From positions 62,001 through 126,000 of the forward strand of contig JBKBJT010000002.1 in the NCBI GenBank assembly GCA_046294345.1: a DNA stretch of 64,000 bases, written 5' to 3'. The stretch comes from Ferrovibrio sp046294345 (GTDB lineage Bacteria; Pseudomonadota; Alphaproteobacteria; Ferrovibrionales; Ferrovibrionaceae). Position numbers and translations under genes: made by a program. Positions 24,950-32,299 of this stretch are shown one piece after another. The notes under the pieces are model-generated. The model was not told the origin of the DNA. It ran no database searches and was given only the letters and a program-made list of their open reading frames with translations. The number at the start of each line of letters is the position of its first letter. Position 1 is the first letter of the stretch.

Positions 24950-26191
24950 ATGCAGCGTCGTGATTTTCTCACCTCGGGAGGTGCACTGGCGGGCGCCGGC
25001 CTGTTCGGATCGGGCGCAGTGCAGGCAGCCGTTCCGCCGGCAGCGGCGCAACGGGTGGTGTCGGCGACTGATTTCGGTGCCAGAGGCGATGGCCGTGCTG
25101 ACGATACTGCCGCTTTGCAGTCCGCTATTGATGCGACATTTTCCATGGACGGCACGCTGTTGCAGATTCCACCCGGTACCTACCGGGTGACCCGCACCCT
25201 GCGGCTTCACTTCACCAGGCCTTTGACCCGCCAGGGCGGCATTCTGGCGCCCGGCGCGCGCCTGGTTTCCGCCATTACCGATGGTTCGCCAGTTGTTGAG
25301 GTCTTCAGCGAGAGCACGGTGCGCTATCTGTTGATTGACGGCCTCGGCATTGAAGGGACGGGTGACGAGGGAGCCGGACTCAGGCTCAACTGTGAAAGCT
25401 TCGGCCGCTACATCTACAATTTCTGCCTGCGCGATCTGGTTGTGCAGAACTGCGGCGGCGATGGCTGCGTGATGACCGGGAATGTCTTCGAGGGTCAGGT
25501 CATCAACTGCTATTTCCGCAACAACCGCGGCAACGGTGCCAGCTTCGCCCATGGCGATCCGGGCGGAATCCTCTCGGCCATCCATGTGATGGGGTGCGTT
25601 TTCGGCCAGAACGGCGATAACGGCGTAGCTTTGCAGCGCGGTTGTCACGATGTGGGTTTTCACGGCTGTTATTTCCTGCTGAACCAGAATTTCGGGCTGC
25701 TGGCGCGCAATGGCTGCACATTGCTGTCGCATTGCGGTTTCGAGAACAATCATGAGAAGGCCGCAGCTTTTGCCGACGGCGATGCCGGCATCTGGCTGCA
25801 GGGGTTCGCCACACTGATCGGCTGCACGGCCTATTCGATCCGCCACCAGACCCGCCTGCTGCGCGGATACATTGTGGGCCAGCTCACCATGATCGGCTGC
25901 ACCGGCAGCGGCGGTGCAAACGCCGCCGCGGCTGGATTGGCGCGTCTGAATGGGGCGAGCAATGCGATGGTTACGCTGATCGGCTGTCGAGGCGCGGTGC
26001 AGACGGATCCGGGGTTCGAGGCCCTGGTGATTGGCGGACCCGGTGAGAGCATGCGTTTCGGCTCCGACTGGAACAGTCGTTATCTGCCAAAACTGGGGGA
26101 TTACTCCCTCTGGGTGGATAGTCGGGGGCGGCTGCGGATCAAGAAAGGTAAACCCGACAATGAGCAGGACGGAGTGCCGGTCGGTGCCTGA
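24950..26191 (+). CDS. Tat-exported right-handed beta-helix protein (pectate-lyase-like)
   Basis: The 413-residue protein starts with a Tat signal peptide (MQRRDFLTSGGALAGAGLFG; RRDFL motif, cleavage near VQAA). It continues with the pectate_lyase_3 entry motif TDFGARGDGRADDTAALQSA. Short repeating beta-helix rungs follow, rich in Gly, Asn and Cys (CYFRNNRGNGASF, CVFGQNGDNGVAL, CYFLLNQNFGLL). The ATG at 24950 is preferred because GAGG lies 6 nt upstream; ATGs at 24935 and 24938 are alternatives. As last gene after Wzy it may be a periplasmic EPS lyase, epimerase or binding scaffold. No catalytic residues can be assigned. Confidence 0.78.
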   Translation: MQRRDFLTSGGALAGAGLFGSGAVQAAVPPAAAQRVVSATDFGARGDGRADDTAALQSAIDATFSMDGTLLQIPPGTYRVTRTLRLHFTRPLTRQGGILAPGARLVSAITDGSPVVEVFSESTVRYLLIDGLGIEGTGDEGAGLRLNCESFGRYIYNFCLRDLVVQNCGGDGCVMTGNVFEGQVINCYFRNNRGNGASFAHGDPGGILSAIHVMGCVFGQNGDNGVALQRGCHDVGFHGCYFLLNQNFGLLARNGCTLLSHCGFENNHEKAAAFADGDAGIWLQGFATLIGCTAYSIRHQTRLLRGYIVGQLTMIGCTGSGGANAAAAGLARLNGASNAMVTLIGCRGAVQTDPGFEALVIGGPGESMRFGSDWNSRYLPKLGDYSLWVDSRGRLRIKKGKPDNEQDGVPVGA

Positions 26192-26202
26192 ACGGCCGTT
26201 CC

Positions 26203-27207
26203 TCAGCCATAGGCGCGCCGCAGTCCCGGGGCAGCGGAGCGGTCGTCCAGCCCGACATGGTCGAGATACCAGCGATAGGTCTGCCGCAGACCCGCTTCGA
26301 GGCTGATCGAGGCCTGCCAGCCTAGGGCGCGAAGCGCGCTGCCATCCACCACCTTGCGCGGCGTCCCGTCAGGTTTGGTGACGTCAAAGGCGATCCGTCC
26401 AGAATATCCAGTGATGCGACAGATCAGGCGCGCGAGGTCGCCGATGGATATTTCCTCGCCGGAGCCAAGGTTCAGCGGGGTTTCCCCGGAATAATGCTGC
26501 ATGGCGAAGACGATGCCATCGGCCGCGTCGTCGACATGCAGGAATTCACGTAGTGGCATGCCGGAGCCCCAGACCGACAGACTCGCCATCCCCGTGACGC
26601 GAGCGGCATGCGCCTTTGCGATCAGCGCGGGGACCACATGGCTCTGCTGCAGGTGGAAATTGTCGCCCGGGCCGTACAGGTTGGTCGGCATCAGCGAAAT
26701 GAAGTCGCAGCCATATTGCCGCCGATAGGCCTGGCAGAGCTTCAGCCCGGCGATCTTGGCGATGGCATACCATTCGTTCGTGGGTTCCAGGGCCCCAGTC
26801 AGCAGCGCGGAGGCCGGGATTGGCTGTGGCGACAGGCGGGGATAGATGCAGGATGAGCCAAGAAACACCAGCTTTTCCACGCCATAGCGTCGCGCCGCCT
26901 CGATCACATTCGCTTCGATCATCAGGTTGTCATACAGAAATTCGGCGGGCTGCGTGTCGTTGGCGTGGATACCGCCCACCTTGGCGGCGGCGAGAAACAC
27001 CGCCTGGGGACGCACATTCTTCATCCACAGATCAACCTGGTCGGGCGAACGCAGATCAAGGCTGTCGCGTCCGGCGGTGAGGATTTCGCAATTCTCCCGT
27101 GCCAGACGGCGGACCAGCGCCGATCCGACCAGGCCGCGATGGCCGGCAACCCAGATCCGGCGGCCGGACAGTGGGTAGAGTATGGTTTCAGGCGTGGCTG
27201 TAAGCAT
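26203..27207 (-). CDS. fcl: GDP-L-fucose synthase
   Basis: This epimerase-reductase converts GDP-4-keto-6-deoxymannose to GDP-L-fucose using NADPH. The 334-residue extended SDR has the nucleotide motif VAGHRGLVGSALVR near the N-terminus, the catalytic SSCIYP, and Tyr-Lys in NEWYAIAKIAGLK. It also has the family-specific PTNLYGPGDNF and PLREFLHVDD. The start at 27207 overlaps the end of gmd by 20 nt. It is the last gene of the minus-strand operon glycosyltransferase-gmd-fcl, so L-fucose is a likely constituent of the polymer. Confidence 0.94.
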   Translation of the reverse strand: MLTATPETILYPLSGRRIWVAGHRGLVGSALVRRLARENCEILTAGRDSLDLRSPDQVDLWMKNVRPQAVFLAAAKVGGIHANDTQPAEFLYDNLMIEANVIEAARRYGVEKLVFLGSSCIYPRLSPQPIPASALLTGALEPTNEWYAIAKIAGLKLCQAYRRQYGCDFISLMPTNLYGPGDNFHLQQSHVVPALIAKAHAARVTGMASLSVWGSGMPLREFLHVDDAADGIVFAMQHYSGETPLNLGSGEEISIGDLARLICRITGYSGRIAFDVTKPDGTPRKVVDGSALRALGWQASISLEAGLRQTYRWYLDHVGLDDRSAAPGLRRAYG

Positions 27208-28261
27208 TGCGGAACTGTTCCTGGTTGAGCATGACGCGATCGGCTTCCACCATTTCGGCGACAAGCTGCTCGAAACTTGTCTGGTGTCGCCAGCCAAGTT
27301 CCCGCTGGGCCTTGGTTGGGTCACCCAGCAGGAAGTCGACTTCGGTGGGGCGATAATAAGCGGGGTCGACGGCCACAAGGATCTCGCCGGAGCGGTCGCA
27401 ATAACCCTTTTCCTTGACGCCCTTGCCGTCCCACACGATCCTCCGGTCGATATTACGGAACGCCAGTTCGACGAATTCACGCACCGAATGGACCTCGCCG
27501 GTAGCCAGTACGTAATCATCCGGGGTGTCATGCTGCAGGATGCGCCACATGCCCTCGACATAATCACGGGCATGACCCCAGTCGCGCTTGGCGTCGATAT
27601 TGCCGAGATAGAGGCATTTCTGCAGGCCCTGTTCGATGGCGGCTACGGCGCGGCTGATCTTGCGCGTCACGAAGGTCTCGCCGCGGATCGGGCTTTCGTG
27701 ATTGAACAGGATTCCATTCGAGGCATGCATGCCATACGCCTCGCGGTAATTGATGGTGATCCAGTAGGCGTACAGCTTGGCAGCCGCGTAGGGGCTTCGT
27801 GGATAGAACGGCGTGGTTTCACGCTGCGGAGTCTCTAGAACCTTGCCGAATAACTCGGAGGTTGAAGCCTGATAGAAGCGGACGCGTTCCTCCATGCGCA
27901 GGATGCGGATGGCCTCCAGCAGCCGCAGGGTGCCGAGTGCATCGGTGTTCGCCGTGTATTCCGGCGTCTCGAAGCTCACCTGCACATGACTTTGTGCGGC
28001 AAGGTTGTAGATTTCGACCGGCTGCACTTCATCGATCAGGCGAATCAGCGACGTGGCATCGGTCATGTCGCCGTAATGCAGGAAATAACGCACGTCGGTT
28101 TCATGCCGGTCGCGGTAGAGGTGATCCACTCGGCCGGTGTTGATCGACGAGGATCGCCGCTTGATGCCGTGCACGGTGTATCCGCGACCGAGCAGGAATT
28201 CCGCCAGATAGGCGCCGTCCTGTCCGGTCGCCCCGGTGATCAGGGCTGCCTTTTCGGCCAT
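27188..28261 (-). CDS. gmd: GDP-mannose 4,6-dehydratase
   Basis: It converts GDP-mannose from ManC to GDP-4-keto-6-deoxymannose, substrate of Fcl. The 357-residue SDR has the NADP motif ITGATGQDGAYLAE at the N-terminus. Family motifs are HGIKRRSSSINTGRVDH, the active-site region FYQASTSELFGKV, and YAAAKLYAYWITINYREAYG with catalytic Tyr and Lys. The C-terminal segment LGWRHQTSFEQLVAEMV is typical. Length matches E. coli Gmd closely. It is cotranscribed with the upstream glycosyltransferase (gap 50 nt) and overlaps fcl. Confidence 0.96.
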   Translation of the reverse strand: MAEKAALITGATGQDGAYLAEFLLGRGYTVHGIKRRSSSINTGRVDHLYRDRHETDVRYFLHYGDMTDATSLIRLIDEVQPVEIYNLAAQSHVQVSFETPEYTANTDALGTLRLLEAIRILRMEERVRFYQASTSELFGKVLETPQRETTPFYPRSPYAAAKLYAYWITINYREAYGMHASNGILFNHESPIRGETFVTRKISRAVAAIEQGLQKCLYLGNIDAKRDWGHARDYVEGMWRILQHDTPDDYVLATGEVHSVREFVELAFRNIDRRIVWDGKGVKEKGYCDRSGEILVAVDPAYYRPTEVDFLLGDPTKAQRELGWRHQTSFEQLVAEMVEADRVMLNQEQFRNAYSHA

Positions 28262-28311
28262 AGCTTCATCCTTTTCCGTTGTGGCTCAGAAATTCATCCG
28301 GCGAGTGCGCA

Positions 28312-29523
28312 TCACAGGGTTGCCATGGCTTGTGCGACACGGTCCCAGGAATAGCTCTGCAGCACATGGCGCTGGCCGCTCAGGCCCATGGCGGCAAGGC
28401 GCAGCGGGTCGGACAGCGCGTCGAGGATGGCCTCGGCGAGCGCTGCGGGGTTGGCCTCTTTCACCAGGAAGCCGTGGCGGCCGTTTTCCAGTATCTCAGG
28501 CAGTCCGTTGCGGTGCAGTCCGATCGCCGGCGTGCGCGACAGCAGGGCCTCGAGGTAGACTTGCCCCCAGGGGTCGTTGAGCATGGGCTGCACCAGAAGG
28601 GTCGACATCCGCAACAGACGCTGCAGTTCGCGCCAGGGCAGATGATCGAACACTTTGATGCCCGGCCCTAGCGGGATATGCGCGCGGCTGCGGCTGTCAC
28701 CGACAATGGTCAGGGTCAGGTCCGAGCGTATTTCCCGGGCCAGCCGGAAGGCTTCGATCACCAAGCCGCCGCCCTTGGCCATGAACAGATGCTTGGCGAT
28801 AAACAGCAGATTCGGGCGGGTATAGTCCTTGGCACCGGCATACGGTTCGATCTGCCCCATGCCGGAACCCACAGCGGTCACCCGATCTGGCGCCAGGCCG
28901 TAATGGCTGATCATATGTTCGCGTACATAGGCGCCAAAGGTGAAAACATGTTCAACATTGCCGAGCGCCGCGCGCTCCAGGCTGTCGAATTCCTCAATGG
29001 CGCCGGCGCTGTATGCCTCGCGTTGCGACCGATAAGGCAGCGACAACGCCCAGGTATGGTCGCAATAGAGATAATGCACCAGGTCACCGCAGGGCTGTAT
29101 CGGCATGTCCAGGGTGCCGGTATGCAGGATATGGCGGATATGCCGGCGTCGGGCGATGGCCGCCAGGCGTTCGGCCGCGCGGCGCCGCGCGATGCGGATG
29201 CGCAGCAGGGCCTCGCCGGCAGGTGGCCGGCCATAGCCCTGCATCAGGTAATGCACACCGAGCAGAGCCTGCTCGCCACGACTGAAACCGGAATGGATTC
29301 CCTCGGCCGCGATACCCAGATTCTGCAGGCTGCGGATCACGTTGTAGGGGGCGCCAGACCAGGTTCCGCGATCGAGGGGATCACCGAATACGCTGCTGAC
29401 GGCCAGCCGCTCGAAGCGCCGATGTCCAGTTCCGGCGGACGCGCATGCCTGCGATGTCGGCAATTCGAAGCGAAGTGGAAATGCGGACACGTCGGCCTCT
29501 CGATCACTGATTGTGGTGTCCAT
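28312..29523 (-). CDS. GT4-family glycosyltransferase, 403 aa
   Basis: A GT-B enzyme whose C-terminal half has the EX7E-type donor motif in WGQVYLEALLSRTPAIGL and NGLPEILENGRHGFLV. The middle has TAVGSGMGQIEPYAG and NLLFIAKHLFMAKGGGLVIEAFR, the linker and first donor-domain strand. The N-terminal region contains GAPYNVIRSLQNLG. The start at 29523 (MDTTISDREAD) has no good ribosome site. It is kept because it lies 28 nt from promoter box 6 and the next ATG would remove the acceptor domain. As first gene of the gmd-fcl operon it may use GDP-fucose or GDP-mannose; that is inference from linkage. Confidence 0.82.
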   Translation of the reverse strand: MDTTISDREADVSAFPLRFELPTSQACASAGTGHRRFERLAVSSVFGDPLDRGTWSGAPYNVIRSLQNLGIAAEGIHSGFSRGEQALLGVHYLMQGYGRPPAGEALLRIRIARRRAAERLAAIARRRHIRHILHTGTLDMPIQPCGDLVHYLYCDHTWALSLPYRSQREAYSAGAIEEFDSLERAALGNVEHVFTFGAYVREHMISHYGLAPDRVTAVGSGMGQIEPYAGAKDYTRPNLLFIAKHLFMAKGGGLVIEAFRLAREIRSDLTLTIVGDSRSRAHIPLGPGIKVFDHLPWRELQRLLRMSTLLVQPMLNDPWGQVYLEALLSRTPAIGLHRNGLPEILENGRHGFLVKEANPAALAEAILDALSDPLRLAAMGLSGQRHVLQSYSWDRVAQAMATL

Positions 29524-29550
29524 GGAACAGGAGCGCCGGGCCAATAGCCA

Positions 29551-29566
29551 GTGATCAACCTGTGAC
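29551..29566 (-). promoter_or_regulatory. EPS promoter box 6 (upstream of glycosyltransferase-gmd-fcl)
   Basis: On the minus strand it reads GTCACAGG-TTGATCAC followed by TGG. The first half-site GTCAC and the second (ATCAC) start 11 bp apart. It lies 27 nt upstream of the start at 29523, closer than at other units, so either the start or the transcript begins unusually near. Confidence 0.58.
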
Positions 29567-29584
29567 AGGCATTCCGATGTGGCC

Positions 29585-29600
29585 GGCACACTTTGATCAC
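29585..29600 (+). promoter_or_regulatory. EPS promoter box 5 (upstream of glycosyltransferase 29703)
   Basis: GGCACACT-TTGATCAC, followed by ACC, matches the consensus except for one base in the first half. It is 18 nt from the divergent box 6, nearly the same layout as the 3676-3726 pair (19 nt). Confidence 0.55.
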
Positions 29601-29702
29601 ACCCGCGCATGGCGGACTGTCCTAGGCTTGGATCGCCGGGCGAACGCTTCGTCGTCCCAGCGCCGCCCATCCGGCGCGCCAATCAGGCCTGTGGAGTCCG
29701 TT

Positions 29703-30872
29703 ATGCCACCAGCTTCCGTATCCTCGCCAACGGCAGTCGTATTCTTTTCGCCGGACATCACCGATGTCAGCACTATCAAACGAGCGCGGACATTCCTCGA
29801 TTACGGCTATCGGCTGACGATGTTCAGTTTTCGGCGCCAGCGGTACAACCGTGGCTATCAGCCGGACTGGCCATGCGTGATGTTGGGCCAGACCGAGGAT
29901 GGGCGCTATGGCCAGCGGTTGCTGGCTCTGCTGAAAGCGCTGCCCCGCATCGCCAGGTACCGTCGGCTGTTGCAGCAGGCGGAATTGTTTTATGCCCGTA
30001 ACATCGACCAGCTTCTGCTGGCGCTGGTGGCGCGTTGGTTGGCGGGCCGGAAGATCCCGATCGTTTACGAGGTTCTGGATATCCAGCCCATCCTGGTGGG
30101 GCGGCGCTGGTTCTCTCGCGGTCTGCGCTGGATTGAACGCTTCGGATTGCGGCGCATTGATCTGCTGGTTCTGTCTTCGCCCGGATTCTGGAACAATTAT
30201 TTCTCCACGCTGCAGGATTGCCGACGGCCATGGTTCCTGCTCGAGAACAAGCTGCCACCCCAGTTCGGTGCCCAGTCGCGGCCATCGCCTGACAAGCCCT
30301 CCATCGTGGCGCGCGGCCGTCCTCGCTGGACAGTCGGATACTGCGGCCTGATTCGCGGCCAGGAGACTTTCGATCTGATTGTCCGGCTGGCGGGACGCTT
30401 GGAGGGGTTGGTGCAATTCAAGTTTCGCGGCCTGGTGACGACGGTTGACAGGGAGAGTTTCGCCCGCGCGATGGACCGGCACGACAATCTCGTCTACGAG
30501 GGACCCTATGTCAGCACGCGGGATCTGCCCGAGGTGTATAACGACCTTGATTTCGCATGGGCCATCGATCTCGAGAATGTTGAGCACAATTCGCGATGGC
30601 TTCTCCCCTGCCGGTATTACGAAGCCGGTTTTTTTGGTGTGCCCTGCCTGACGGCGCGCAGTTTCGAGGTGGCCCGGCTCGTCGAACGCGACCGGACCGG
30701 GTGGAGTTTCGATGCGCCATATGAAGAGGCGCTGGTTGCCTTTTTCCGGAAGCTGGATCCCGCGGTCCATGCCGAATGCCGGGCCCGCCTGATGGCCATG
30801 CCGAAAAGCAATTTTGTGGCCGTCGAAGACGGCCTGCGCCTCTGCCAGGTGCTGGATCAGACAGCCTGCTGA
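29703..30872 (+). CDS. Glycosyltransferase (GT-B-like), 389 aa
   Basis: The protein starts MPPASVSSPTAVVFFSPDITDVSTIKRA and continues GYRLTMFSFRRQRYNRGY, a pattern seen in GT4-like EPS enzymes. It has a membrane-associated basic region (LLALVARWLAGRKIPIVYEVLDIQ). The donor half includes YCGLIRGQETFDLIVRLAGRL and PCRYYEAGFFGVPCLTARSFE in place of the EX7E region. The start at 29703 has GGAG 7 nt upstream. It is a single-gene unit at the right end of the EPS locus, divergent from the gmd operon and carrying its own promoter box. Donor and acceptor are unknown. Confidence 0.78.
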   Translation: MPPASVSSPTAVVFFSPDITDVSTIKRARTFLDYGYRLTMFSFRRQRYNRGYQPDWPCVMLGQTEDGRYGQRLLALLKALPRIARYRRLLQQAELFYARNIDQLLLALVARWLAGRKIPIVYEVLDIQPILVGRRWFSRGLRWIERFGLRRIDLLVLSSPGFWNNYFSTLQDCRRPWFLLENKLPPQFGAQSRPSPDKPSIVARGRPRWTVGYCGLIRGQETFDLIVRLAGRLEGLVQFKFRGLVTTVDRESFARAMDRHDNLVYEGPYVSTRDLPEVYNDLDFAWAIDLENVEHNSRWLLPCRYYEAGFFGVPCLTARSFEVARLVERDRTGWSFDAPYEEALVAFFRKLDPAVHAECRARLMAMPKSNFVAVEDGLRLCQVLDQTAC

Positions 30873-30894
30873 CCGGTTCACGCGGCTGTATTTT
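30861..30894 (+). terminator. Weak candidate terminator after the last EPS gene
   Basis: A 6-bp stem ACAGCC/GGCTGT (30861-30866 with 30884-30889) encloses a long 17-nt loop containing the stop codon and is followed by ATTTTA. The geometry is poor, so this is tentative. Confidence 0.25.
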
Positions 30895-31441
30895 ACGTTC
30901 CGGCTAGATGAAACGACTTACAACCCGCAGCCATAGTCCGGCGTGATCCAGCGGCTATCAACACTCCGAGGTGAATTTAGAAACGGGCCGATGCTGCGTT
31001 TTCAGGTGGTGGTACAGGACACACCCAGCGCGGGTTATTGCCAGCGGTGTTCCATAATGTCTCGCAAAGCGTGGGTGGCAGAGTGTCTGGGTATTGTCTG
31101 GAACTGCCCAGGAAATTCGAAGCATTTCTGGCCTTTCGCCAAGTCCGAATGCTCGGCCATACAATGGTTTAGACATTTACGCAAAACTACGAATCTGGGG
31201 CCAGAAGTTCGAATCGCTTCGAGCGCGCCATCTGCTCACGGTCGTTAGTTTAATACGCTTCGGTCTCTCCGCGTGGCCCAAGTGGCCCGGCGCAGGAAAA
31301 ACCGCGGCAAACGGCACGGATAAACCGCCAGAAATCGATCTCTTGAGCGGGTCTGCTCGTGATCCGCCCAACAAGGCCGCGGCCGGGCGATAATGGCCTT
31401 GACTCCCTTTCAATTGTCATATCAGTATAACAATCAGACTT
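30873..31441. other. 570-bp gene-free region between the EPS and catabolic blocks
   Basis: I find no credible gene here. Open frames up to about 100 codons exist on both strands but lack ribosome sites, normal codon usage and recognisable motifs. GC content is lower than in flanking genes. The only structured element I can support is the inverted repeat at 31413-31434 next to the GntR regulator gene. It may also hold promoters for that operon or be decayed sequence. Confidence 0.5.
31413..31434. promoter_or_regulatory. Inverted repeat, likely GntR/HutC operator
   Basis: The arms ATTGT-N-ATA and TAT-N-ACAAT flank a 4-bp centre, giving a 22-nt dyad 19 nt before the regulator start. GntR/HutC proteins bind AT-rich dyads of this size and often repress their own operon. 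A TTGACT hexamer at 31399-31404 could be the -35 of the overlapping promoter. The functional role is inferred. Confidence 0.5.
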
Positions 31442-31453
31442 ATGGGGCGGGCG

Positions 31454-32299
31454 ATGGCGAAGCTAGGCTATTACACGGCGATCGACGAGCGTCTGCCGAC
31501 GCCGCTCTACCATCAGATATTCATGATCCTGCGCAGCCAGATCCTCGATGGCCGCCTTGAGGCGGGCGCGCTGGTGTCGGGCGAGGAGGAACTGGCGCGG
31601 CAATTCAATGTCTCACGCATCACGGCCCGTCGTGCCCTGGCGGAACTGGCGGCCGAGGGCCTCGTCACGCGGGGCCGTGGCCGCGGCACGCATGTCACCG
31701 CGCGCAATGAACCGCCGCCGATCCGCGCCGGTGTTGAAGGCCTGCTGGAAAACCTGCTGGCGATGGGTTTGAAGACCCAGGTGAACCTGGTGGAATTCGG
31801 CTATGAGCCGGCGCCGCCGGATGTGGCGGTTGCGCTGCGGATCAAGGCGGGCGAGGAGGTGCAGCGCGCCATCCGCGTGCGGTCTCTCGATGCCGGGCCT
31901 TTTTCATATCTGACGACATACGTGCCCGCCGATATCGGCCGCAAATTCTCGCGCAAGGAATTGTCGCATCAGCCATTGCTCGCGCTTCTGGAGCAATCCG
32001 GCGTCACGATCGGCGGCGCCGAGCAGACGATTTCAGCCTCGCTCGCCGATGCCCGCGTGGCACCGCTGCTGAAAACCGTGGTGGGGGCGCCGCTGCTTAG
32101 GATTAGCCGCGTGGTGCAGGATGCTGACGGTCGCCCGGTTGAATACATCGTCGGCCTGTACCGGCCTGATCGCTACCAGTTCCGCATGAGCCTCGACCGC
32201 GTGCGCGGCGAGGAGCAAAACACCTGGTCGGCCCGCGTGGCGCCGGCGGCAGGGGGAAAGAGGTCGCCACGTTCCATCCGCAGGGAGAAAAGAAAATGA
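31454..32299 (+). CDS. GntR-family (HutC subfamily) transcriptional regulator
   Basis: About 281 residues from the start at 31454 (MAKLGYYTAIDE; an ATG at 31442 is an alternative). The N-terminal winged helix (about 14-80) has PLYHQIFMILRSQILDG and the helix-turn-helix EEELARQFNVSRITARRALAELAAEG. The UTRA effector domain follows (about 95-250) with VQRAIRVRS and VEYIVGLYRPDRYQF. UTRA domains bind small metabolites such as histidine-pathway or sugar-derived acids, so the effector is probably the substrate of the downstream pathway. The gene overlaps the binding-protein gene by 4 nt, so regulator and transporter form one operon. Confidence 0.9.
   Translation: MAKLGYYTAIDERLPTPLYHQIFMILRSQILDGRLEAGALVSGEEELARQFNVSRITARRALAELAAEGLVTRGRGRGTHVTARNEPPPIRAGVEGLLENLLAMGLKTQVNLVEFGYEPAPPDVAVALRIKAGEEVQRAIRVRSLDAGPFSYLTTYVPADIGRKFSRKELSHQPLLALLEQSGVTIGGAEQTISASLADARVAPLLKTVVGAPLLRISRVVQDADGRPVEYIVGLYRPDRYQFRMSLDRVRGEEQNTWSARVAPAAGGKRSPRSIRREKRK

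Noticed and set aside
29585..29600. Sigma-54 promoter reading of the EPS box (GGCAC then TTG)
   Set aside because: Sigma-54 needs GG and GC 10 bp apart (TGGCAC-N5-TTGC). Here only 3 nt separate the blocks and no GC follows TTG.
31195..31230. tRNA-like 3' end (AGTTCGAATC followed by a sequence ending GCGCGCCA)
   Set aside because: The bases flanking the TTCGAAT loop do not pair into a T-stem (AGAAG against CGCTT), and no D or anticodon arm is found upstream.
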